Below are positions 50,363-59,309 of a DNA stretch of 64,000 nt, one piece after another (the first letter of the stretch is position 1; every line of letters begins with the position of its first letter). A program made the translations under genes and the position numbers. Origin of the DNA: Holophagales bacterium (lineage in GTDB: Bacteria > Acidobacteriota > Thermoanaerobaculia > Multivoradales > JAGPDF01); contig CP064972.1 in assembly GCA_016699405.1 (NCBI GenBank), forward strand, positions 2,263,501-2,327,500, written 5' to 3'. Below the pieces are notes generated by a model. That model saw only the letters and a list, made by a program, of their open reading frames with translations, did no database searches and was not told the DNA's origin.

Positions 50363-50683
50363 ATGCCAGGGCTCTTCGTCCTCGCGCAGGCCCCGGGCGG
50401 TTCCGGTTCCGCCTTGGTGCAGTTCGTACCGATCGTCGTCATCTTCGCCATCTTCTATTTCCTGCTCATCGCCCCGATGCGCAAGCGCCAGAAGGCGTTG
50501 CAGCAGATGGTCGACGCGCTGAAGAGAGGCGACAAGGTCGTCACCAACGGCGGCCTCTACGGCGAGGTCTCGGCGGTCGAGGGAGGAGTCGTCCACCTTC
50601 GGATTGCCGACAACGTGAAGGTCCGGGTGGCCAAGTCCGCGATCGCCGGGCTCGAAGGCACCGGAGAGGAGACCCCGAAATGA
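50363..50683 (+). CDS. yajC: Preprotein translocase subunit YajC
   Basis: 106 residues. A single membrane helix (about 22-42, FVPIVVIFAIFYFLLIAPMR) followed by the cytosolic KRQKALQQMVDALKRGDKVVTNGGLYGEV, the family signature. Works with SecDF. The ATG at 50363 is preferred over TTG 50357 because of spacing to the AGGAGAGG site. The stop overlaps secD (ATGA). Confidence 0.94.
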   Translation: MPGLFVLAQAPGGSGSALVQFVPIVVIFAIFYFLLIAPMRKRQKALQQMVDALKRGDKVVTNGGLYGEVSAVEGGVVHLRIADNVKVRVAKSAIAGLEGTGEETPK

Positions 50684-52251
50684 ACAGCCTTACATGGCGC
50701 GGCCTGGTGGTGCTGGGGGCGGTCGTCCTCGCCGGGATCGCCGTCTATCCTCCCAAGCAGAAGATCAATCTCGGCCTCGATCTGCAGGGTGGCATCCACC
50801 TCGTCTTGAAGGTGGAGACGGGCGACGCCCTGGCCTCGGAGACCGACAAGGACATGCAGCGCCTGCAGCAGGAAGCGGTCGCGGGCGGTGCGGCGGCGGC
50901 AGCGACCGAGCGCACGAGCGAGACCAGCTTCCGGGTGACCGGGGTGTCGCTCGACAAGGACCCGGTGATCGCCAAGGCCGCGGCCAACTACCTGACGGGC
51001 TGGGAGTGGCGGCGCGACGGGGATGCACTGGTCTTCCAGATGGAGACCCCGCACGCCAAGCAGCTCGCCGACATGTCGGTGAACCAGGCGCTGCAGACCA
51101 TTCGCAACCGCATCGACGAGTTCGGCGTCGCCGAGCCGATCATCGCGCGCCAGGGCCTCGACAGCGACCGCATCGTCATCCAGCTCCCGGGCGTCGACGA
51201 TCCGGAGCGCGTCAAGCGCCTGATCCGCAACACCGCGTTCCTCGAGTTCCGGCTCGTCGACTATCCGCCGAACGGCGGCGGTGCGCAGACCGAGCAGGAC
51301 GTGACCTCGCACTATGGCGGGGCCCTGCCGGCCAACGTCGAGTTGATGACCGAGGACACCCGCGACAAGCAGGGCCGGCTCACCGGCCAGCGCTTCTACG
51401 CCGTGGAGCGCAAGCGGGTGATCACCGGCCGCGACCTGCGCTCGGCCTCGCCGGGCTCCGGCCAGTTCAATCAGCCGATCGTCCACTTCAGTCTGACGCC
51501 CGACGGGGCGCGGATGTTCGGCGACGCGACGGGTGCCAACGTCGGTCGCGGCCTGGCGATCGTGCTCGACGGCAAGGTGATGTCGGCGCCGAGCATCAAT
51601 TCGCGCATCACCGATTCCGGGATCATCGAAGGCCGCTTCACGCAGCAGGAGGTGCAGGACCTCGTCACGGTGCTGCGCTCCGGTGCGCTGCCGGCCGGCA
51701 TCACCTACCTCGAGGATCGCACCGTCGGTCCGTCGCTCGGCGCCGACTCGATTCGCAAGGGGCTCGAGGCCGGTCTGGTCGGGGCGGTCGGCATCATCCT
51801 GATGATGCTGATCATCTACCGCGGGGCCGGCGTCAACGCGATCGCCATGCTCGCGGTCAACATCCTGCTGATCTTCGGCGGCCTGGCCTACTTCGGCGCG
51901 ACCCTGACGCTGCCGGGCATCGCCGGCATCGTGCTGACCTTCGGCATGGCGGTGGACGCGAGCGTGCTGGCGTTCGAGCGGATCAAGGAAGAGCTGCGAG
52001 CCGGACGGCTGGTCAAGGCCGCCATCGACGCCGGCTTCGATCGCGCGCTGGCGGCGATCATCGACACCCACCTGACCACGCTCATTTCGGCGTTGTTCCT
52101 GTTCCAGTTCGGCACCGGTCCGGTCCGCGGATTCGCCGTCGCGCTGTCGATCGGCATCCTCGGGACGCTGTTCTCGATGGTGTTCGGCAGTCGTTGGCTG
52201 TTCGACGCGACCGTGCTGCGCAGCGGGCGCGCCGACAAGATCTCGATCTGA
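50680..52251 (+). CDS. secD: Protein translocase subunit SecD
   Basis: 523 residues, inner-membrane RND-fold protein that uses the proton gradient to complete Sec export. First helix near 7-24 followed by INLGLDLQGGIHLVLKVE (SecD signature), periplasmic P1 domain to about 350, then five helices including GIAGIVLTFGMAVDASVLAFERIKEEL (residues about 405-435), the D/R proton-relay region of helix 4. Ends without insertions. secF starts 82 bases later, so the pair is probably one transcript. Confidence 0.96.
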   Translation: MNSLTWRGLVVLGAVVLAGIAVYPPKQKINLGLDLQGGIHLVLKVETGDALASETDKDMQRLQQEAVAGGAAAAATERTSETSFRVTGVSLDKDPVIAKAAANYLTGWEWRRDGDALVFQMETPHAKQLADMSVNQALQTIRNRIDEFGVAEPIIARQGLDSDRIVIQLPGVDDPERVKRLIRNTAFLEFRLVDYPPNGGGAQTEQDVTSHYGGALPANVELMTEDTRDKQGRLTGQRFYAVERKRVITGRDLRSASPGSGQFNQPIVHFSLTPDGARMFGDATGANVGRGLAIVLDGKVMSAPSINSRITDSGIIEGRFTQQEVQDLVTVLRSGALPAGITYLEDRTVGPSLGADSIRKGLEAGLVGAVGIILMMLIIYRGAGVNAIAMLAVNILLIFGGLAYFGATLTLPGIAGIVLTFGMAVDASVLAFERIKEELRAGRLVKAAIDAGFDRALAAIIDTHLTTLISALFLFQFGTGPVRGFAVALSIGILGTLFSMVFGSRWLFDATVLRSGRADKISI

Positions 52252-52333
52252 AGCAGCACACGCGGTAACGGGTTCGCAGGGACGAGGACACGATCGGCCG
52301 GCTACGATCCCGGCGACCGGCAAGGAGCGGAAG

Positions 52334-53566
52334 ATGGAGCTGCTGCACGACATCAACATCGACTTCATGAAGTGGCGGAGATTCTGGGTCACGGTCTCCT
52401 TCGCGGTGATCGCGATCGGCATGATCGCCATGTTCACGGTGCGCCACCTCAACATGGGAATCGACTTCGCGGGCGGCACCCAGGTGACGCTGAAATTCCG
52501 CGACAAGCCGGACGTCGACGCCCTGCGGACGCTGCTCGAGCAGGCCGGACTCGCCGAGGCGGTGATCCAGCGGTTCGGCAAGGAGGCCGACAACTCGGTG
52601 ATCCTGCGCACGCCGATCCTCAAGGGGACGGAAGAGGGCAGCGGCGCGAAGCTGACCGCGGCGCTCGACGCGCGGTTCAACGCCGGGACGAACGGCTTCG
52701 ACCTCAACCAGCAGGGAACCGGTTCGCTCGCCTCGCTGCTCTCCGGCGTCGACCCGGACGGTGTCGGGCCGGCGAAGGCGCCGGCGTACTACGAGGCGAT
52801 GGCCGAGACCATCCTCGGGGTCCGCAAGCAGGCCGGCCTGCTGACCGACTGGTCGCAGCTGGCGTCGGCCCCAGGCGTGGGGACGAAGGCCCTCGAGGCG
52901 CTCAAGGCGAACGCTCGCCTGGGTCACTTCTCCGTCCTGTCGCTGGAGAACGTCGGACCCCAGGTCGGCTCGGAGTTGCGCCAGCGCGGCATTCTCGCGG
53001 TGGTCTTCTCGCTCATCGGCATGCTGGTCTACATCTGGTTCCGCTTCGAGCTGCGCTTCGGCATCGGCGCGATCATGGCGAGCATCCACGACGTGCTGGT
53101 GACCTTGGGGCTGTTCACCATCGCCGGCTTCGAGTTCAACCTGACGACGATCGCCGCCTTCCTCACCCTGGTCGGCTACTCGACCAACGACACGGTCATC
53201 ATCTTCGACCGGGTGCGCGAGAACATGCGCAAGGACCGCGGGGCGGCGCTGATTGACGTGATGAACCACAGCATCAACCAGACACTGCCGCGCACCATCC
53301 TCACCGGCGGCACGGTCTTCGTCGCGGCGATGGCGCTGCTGGTGCTGGGCGGCGACGTGATCCGCGGTTTCGCCTTCATCATGACCGTCGGCGTGGTCGT
53401 CGGCACCTACTCGTCGATCTACATCGCCAGCCCCTTCGCGCTCCTCTGGGAGAAGTACTTCGGCAAGGGCAAGTTGGCCAGCGGCAAGGCGGTGGCGACG
53501 GCTTCCGCTCCGCCGCGTCGCGCGGCGGACGCCGGTCAGCGGCGCCCGGCGCCGCGCAAGCGCTAG
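52334..53566 (+). CDS. secF: Protein translocase subunit SecF
   Basis: 410 residues, partner of SecD. First helix at about 18-38, GIDFAGGTQVTLKFRDKPDV is the SecF signature, followed by a periplasmic domain longer than in E. coli (about 60-215, with a non-canonical segment LNQQGTGSLASLLSGVDPDG). Helices 2-6 follow, including ASIHDVLVTLGLFTIAG and VGYSTNDTVIIFDRVRENMRK. The C terminus is basic. An AAGGAG site precedes the ATG. Confidence 0.95.
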   Translation: MELLHDINIDFMKWRRFWVTVSFAVIAIGMIAMFTVRHLNMGIDFAGGTQVTLKFRDKPDVDALRTLLEQAGLAEAVIQRFGKEADNSVILRTPILKGTEEGSGAKLTAALDARFNAGTNGFDLNQQGTGSLASLLSGVDPDGVGPAKAPAYYEAMAETILGVRKQAGLLTDWSQLASAPGVGTKALEALKANARLGHFSVLSLENVGPQVGSELRQRGILAVVFSLIGMLVYIWFRFELRFGIGAIMASIHDVLVTLGLFTIAGFEFNLTTIAAFLTLVGYSTNDTVIIFDRVRENMRKDRGAALIDVMNHSINQTLPRTILTGGTVFVAAMALLVLGGDVIRGFAFIMTVGVVVGTYSSIYIASPFALLWEKYFGKGKLASGKAVATASAPPRRAADAGQRRPAPRKR

Positions 53567-53587
53567 CCGGTCGCGCGCGGTTTTCGA

Positions 53588-53617
53588 TACGCTGGCGGGA
53601 ACGGGATTCCCGCCAGC
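53588..53617 (+). promoter_or_regulatory. -10-like hexamer fused to an 11-bp inverted repeat before rel
   Basis: TACGCT (53588-53593) runs into the stem GCTGGCGGGAA, loop CGGGA, TTCCCGCCAGC (53591-53617), a perfect 11-bp inverted repeat. It lies 21 bases after the secF stop and ends 39 bases before the rel ATG. It may terminate secF transcripts, or act as an operator or structured leader of rel. Confidence 0.5.
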
Positions 53618-53655
53618 TCGCGCCCGATCGGTGAGCTCTCGGTCCCGCGGCGCGC

Positions 53656-55887
<2,232 letters not shown>

Positions 55888-55930
55888 GCGGTTCGATCGG
55901 GACGTGAGGCGGCGGCTGCCGCCTTTCGGC

Positions 55931-56161
55931 TCACGGCTTGGCGGGCTGCTGCTCGGCCGACCAAGTCCGCCGGGCGGGCTTGACGACCTTTCCCGAACGC
56001 ATGCAGCGGGTGCAGACGTCGACCCGCTGGGGGCTCCCGTCGATCATCGCGCGGACCTTGCGCAGGTTGGGCTGGAACGAACGGGCGGTCACGTTGTGTG
56101 CGTGGCTGACCTGGCGTCCGATGACGGTCTGCTTGCCGCAGAAGTGGCACTGCCTGGGCAT
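55931..56161 (-). CDS. rpmB: 50S ribosomal protein L28
   Basis: 76 residues, MPRQCHFCGKQTVIGRQVSHAHN... with Cys5/Cys8 and Cys58/Cys61 (VDVCTRCMRSG), the zinc-binding version of L28. Family hallmarks SHAHNVTARSFQPNLRKVRA are present. GGAGGAG precedes the ATG at 56161; the longer frame upstream lies in the pil promoter region. It is the only minus-strand gene in this block, convergent with rel and divergent from pilM. Confidence 0.96.
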   Translation of the reverse strand: MPRQCHFCGKQTVIGRQVSHAHNVTARSFQPNLRKVRAMIDGSPQRVDVCTRCMRSGKVVKPARRTWSAEQQPAKP

Positions 56162-56290
56162 AACTCCTCCGGTTCCGCTCTTGCGGAAGCCGGCGGAGTG
56201 TATCCGAGGCCTCGGCGAGAGCGCAAGCGCGAAGGGTGTCGAGTGCACATTTCGTTGGGCAGCCGAGTGTGGCACAGTTCTCACAACGTC

Positions 56291-56319
56291 TTGACAGGCC
56301 ACAGTTTGCTTGCTAGCGT
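56291..56319 (+). promoter_or_regulatory. Sigma-70-type promoter of the pil operon
   Basis: TTGACA (56291-56296), 17 bases, TAGCGT (56314-56319), with TGC directly before the -10. It is the best promoter match in the window and lies 73 bases before the pilM start, in an AT-richer patch between divergent genes. Confidence 0.65.
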
Positions 56320-56392
56320 GCCGCAACAACGTCCGGCAAGCGAGGCGCACTCTGGGCTTCGGAAGACGACGGGGAAGGGGGTTGAGAAGACT

Positions 56393-57448
56393 GTGCTTTT
56401 CTCTCGCTCCAAAGGCCTGGTAGGGCTCGACATCGGCAGCTCGGCCATGAAGATGGTCGAGCTCAAGGAGCGCAAAGGGGAGTACACCCTGCTGCGCCTG
56501 GGGATCGAACCGCTTTCGCCCGAGGCGATCGTCGACGGATCGATCATGGACTCCTCGCTGGTCGTCGACGCGATCCACAAGCTCAACGAGGCGACGGGAG
56601 TCAAGAACCAGAGCTTCGCCACCTCGCTCTCGGGTCACTCGGTCATCATCAAGAAGATCCAGATGCCGGTCATGCCGGCCGACGATCTGGCCGAGCAGAT
56701 CCAGTGGGAGGCCGAGCAGTACATCCCCTTCGATATCAACGACGTCCGGCTGGACTACGTGGTCCTCTCCGAGGGCGAGCCCGGGCGCGACAACATGGAC
56801 GTGCTGCTGGTGGCGGTCAAGCGGGACAAGGTCAACGACTACGTCTCGGTGATCAGCCAGACCGGCAAGGTCCCGGCGCTCGTCGACGTCGACGTGTTCG
56901 CCATCCAGAACGCCTACGAAGCCAACTACGACCTCGACCCGCTGAAGGTGATCGCCCTGGTGAACATGGGTGCGGGGGTCACCAACGTCAACATCCTGGC
57001 GCGTGGCTCGACGGTGTTCTGGCGCGACATCGGTTTCGGCGGCAATCAGTTCACCGAGGCGCTGCAGCGCGAGTTCAACCTGTCGTTCGAGCAGGCGGAG
57101 CGGCTCAAGCGGGGTGAGCAGGTGGACCGCTACGGCGCGGCCGACGCGCGGCGGGTCCTCGACGGCGTGTCGGCCGACATGGCCTCGGAACTGCAGAAGA
57201 CCTTCGACTTCTTCGCGGCGACCTCGAGCGAGGGGCCGGTCGACGAGCTGGTTCTCTCCGGCGGCTGCGCGCTGACTCCCAACCTGCAGCAGGTCCTGCG
57301 TGACCGCTTCGGTGTCCCGGTGGAGTTGCTCGATCCGCTGCGTCGGGTGCAGTACCGCGACGCCGACTTCGACCGCGAGTGGCTGCGGTCGATCTCGCCG
57401 ATGCTGGCCGTGGCGGTGGGCCTGGCCGTGCGCAAGGTGGGAGGGTAG
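56393..57448 (+). CDS. pilM: Type IV pilus assembly protein PilM
   Basis: 351 residues, cytosolic actin-like (FtsA-fold) ATPase that binds the PilN N terminus. GLVGLDIGSSAMKMVEL (about 8-24) is the phosphate-1 loop, LVNMGAGVTNVNILARG the phosphate-2 loop and VLSGGCALTPNLQQVL the adenosine motif. QIQWEAEQYIPFDINDVRLDY is the PilM hallmark. Start is GTG 56393 (VLFSRSKGLVGLD); no ATG is in frame nearby. Leads pilMNOPQ, with pilN 5 bases after the stop. Confidence 0.95.
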   Translation: MLFSRSKGLVGLDIGSSAMKMVELKERKGEYTLLRLGIEPLSPEAIVDGSIMDSSLVVDAIHKLNEATGVKNQSFATSLSGHSVIIKKIQMPVMPADDLAEQIQWEAEQYIPFDINDVRLDYVVLSEGEPGRDNMDVLLVAVKRDKVNDYVSVISQTGKVPALVDVDVFAIQNAYEANYDLDPLKVIALVNMGAGVTNVNILARGSTVFWRDIGFGGNQFTEALQREFNLSFEQAERLKRGEQVDRYGAADARRVLDGVSADMASELQKTFDFFAATSSEGPVDELVLSGGCALTPNLQQVLRDRFGVPVELLDPLRRVQYRDADFDREWLRSISPMLAVAVGLAVRKVGG

Positions 57449-57453
57449 GTCGC

Positions 57454-58092
57454 ATGATCAAGATCAACTTGATCGCGGAGGGCAAGCGGCCGGTCGCCAC
57501 GCGCAAGGCCGCTCCGAAGCTCGGTCTCGGCGGTGGCGATGTCGGTGTGTGGCTGATCGTCGCCGGCCTGGTGCTCGGCTTGGGCGTCTTCGGTGGCTGG
57601 TGGTACATGCTGGAGCGCAAGATCGACCGGAAGAACGAGGAGATTGCGTCGGCCCAGCGGGAAGTCGACGAGCTCGCGCTGGTCATCAAGGAAGTGGACG
57701 AGTACAAGGCGAAGAAGGGCGAGCTCGAGCACAAGATCGCCGTGATCAACCAGCTCAAGCTGAATCAGCGGGGCCCGGTCCAGATCATGGACCTGATCTC
57801 GCGGGCCCTGCCCGAGCTCCTCTGGCTGACCGCTGCCGAAGTCAACTCCGGCAACATCACCCTCGTCGGCGAGGCGTTCAATACCAACGCGGTCGCCAAC
57901 TTTCTGGAGAACCTCGATCGCGTTCCGGAGTTCACCGAGCCGATCCTGCGCGATACCGAGCGGCGCGGCCCCACGTACGGTTTCTCCATCAGCTTCGCCT
58001 ACCAGCCGGCGCCGGCGGTGACGCCTGCGGCGCCCGGTCCGGCTGCTGCCGAGGCTGGCCAGCCGCCGGCCGGCGCGGCCGGGGCGCGGTAA
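57454..58092 (+). CDS. pilN: Type IV pilus assembly protein PilN
   Basis: 212 residues. The N terminus MIKINLIAEGKRP is the conserved PilM-binding INLxP-like motif. One membrane helix (about 33-53) leads to a coiled coil (about 55-95) and a ferredoxin-like periplasmic domain (about 105-190: GPVQIMDLISRALPELLWLT, ITLVGEAFNTNAVANFLENLD). A Pro/Ala tail ends the chain. Forms the inner-membrane PilNO alignment complex. pilO follows after 15 bases. Confidence 0.94.
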   Translation: MIKINLIAEGKRPVATRKAAPKLGLGGGDVGVWLIVAGLVLGLGVFGGWWYMLERKIDRKNEEIASAQREVDELALVIKEVDEYKAKKGELEHKIAVINQLKLNQRGPVQIMDLISRALPELLWLTAAEVNSGNITLVGEAFNTNAVANFLENLDRVPEFTEPILRDTERRGPTYGFSISFAYQPAPAVTPAAPGPAAAEAGQPPAGAAGAR

Positions 58093-58107
58093 GAGGAGGG
58101 GGCGAGG

Positions 58108-58728
58108 ATGGCTTTTCAGACCGGACTCGAAGGCAAGCCGTGGTACGTCGGCGCGGCCGTCGGCCTGTTTCTGGGCGCGGCGATCGTCGGTGCCGGCTAC
58201 TACGTCGCGCTGACGCCGAAGTTCGAGGAGATCGCCCGCCAGGACCGGCAGCTCGCCGAGCTGCAGGTGAAGATCCAGGAGGGGCGTGCCGCGAAGCAGA
58301 AACTCCCGCAGTTCCGGGAGGAGGTGCGGCGCCTGGAGCTCGAGCTCGACAAGCTCCTCCGCATCCTTCCGGCGCGGCGCAACACGCAGGACCTGCTGCG
58401 CCGCCTGCGGCAGCTGACCGAGGCCGGCAATTTCGATCTCAAGCGCTTCACGCCCGGCGGCTTCTCGGACAAGGAGTTCTACAGCGAGTGGCCGATCACG
58501 GTGCAGCTCGACGGCACCTACCACAACCTGGCGTTGCTTTTCGATCGCGTGAGCCGCTTCTCCCGCATCATCAACGTGGAGAACCTGAAGATCGAAACCT
58601 ACCGGCAGATCGGCAGGGCGCACACCATCAGCGCCAGCTTCGTGGCGGTCACGTTCATCTACAAGGAGACGCCCCCGCCGGCGCCGACGGCACCGCGAGG
58701 ACCGCGCCCGCCGAAGGCGGGTGGGTGA
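58108..58728 (+). CDS. pilO: Type IV pilus assembly protein PilO
   Basis: 206 residues. Membrane helix at about 13-33, coiled coil (about 40-85: EEIARQDRQLAELQVKIQEG), then the ferredoxin-like domain (about 90-190: RNTQDLLRRLRQLTEAGNFDLKRFTPGG, EWPITVQLDGTYHNLALLFDRVSRFSRIINVENL). This closing pattern is diagnostic for PilO. Pairs with PilN. Its 3' end is 13 bases from the pilP ATG. Confidence 0.94.
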   Translation: MAFQTGLEGKPWYVGAAVGLFLGAAIVGAGYYVALTPKFEEIARQDRQLAELQVKIQEGRAAKQKLPQFREEVRRLELELDKLLRILPARRNTQDLLRRLRQLTEAGNFDLKRFTPGGFSDKEFYSEWPITVQLDGTYHNLALLFDRVSRFSRIINVENLKIETYRQIGRAHTISASFVAVTFIYKETPPPAPTAPRGPRPPKAGG

Positions 58729-58741
58729 GGAGGCAGATGCG

Positions 58742-59272
58742 ATGAGCCTGAAGCACGCATCCTCGGCCCTGGCGTGGATCGCCCTGGGCGCCAGCTTGGC
58801 GCTCGCGCAGCCGCCGGCGACCCCTCCTCCGGCTCCTGTTCCCTCCTCCGGTCAGTCCGGCGCCAGCGGGGCGCCCGCCGGGGGCGACGGGATCGACCAG
58901 ATCCTCGAAGGTGAGGAGCTTCTGCTCACCGACACCGGCTACAACTACGATCCGGGAAATCGTCGGGATCCGTTCCGTTCGCTGCTCTCCGGCGATACCC
59001 GCCAGGTGGCGACCGGCCCGCGACCGGAGGGACCGGCGGGCATGTTGATCGACGAGATCGTGCTCTCCGGAATTTTCCACACGTCGCAAGGATGGGTCGC
59101 CCAGGTTCTCGCCTCGAACAAGGGCAAGAGCTACCTGATCAAGGAAGGTGACCAGTTGCTGGACGGCGACGTGGTCAGCATCAGTCGCAAGGAAGTCGTG
59201 TTCAAGCAGATCGTGAGCGATCCAACGGTGATCAAGCCGTTCCGAGAAGTCGTCAAGAAGCTCAACCCGTGA
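58742..59272 (+). CDS. pilP: Type IV pilus assembly protein PilP
   Basis: 176 residues with an N-terminal signal (SLKHASSALAWIALGASLALAQ), a Pro/Ser/Gly-rich disordered stretch and a C-terminal HR-like beta domain (about 85-170): NRRDPFRSLL, LIDEIVLSGIFHTSQGWVAQVLASNKGKSYLIKEGDQLLDGDVVSI. No lipobox Cys, so unlike enteric PilP it may be periplasmic rather than a lipoprotein. The ATG at 58742 follows GAGGAGG. Bridges PilNO to PilQ. Confidence 0.9.
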   Translation: MSLKHASSALAWIALGASLALAQPPATPPPAPVPSSGQSGASGAPAGGDGIDQILEGEELLLTDTGYNYDPGNRRDPFRSLLSGDTRQVATGPRPEGPAGMLIDEIVLSGIFHTSQGWVAQVLASNKGKSYLIKEGDQLLDGDVVSISRKEVVFKQIVSDPTVIKPFREVVKKLNP

Positions 59273-59309
59273 TTCGCCGGCGAGCGATCTCGGGAGGGAG
59301 GCGAGCGCC

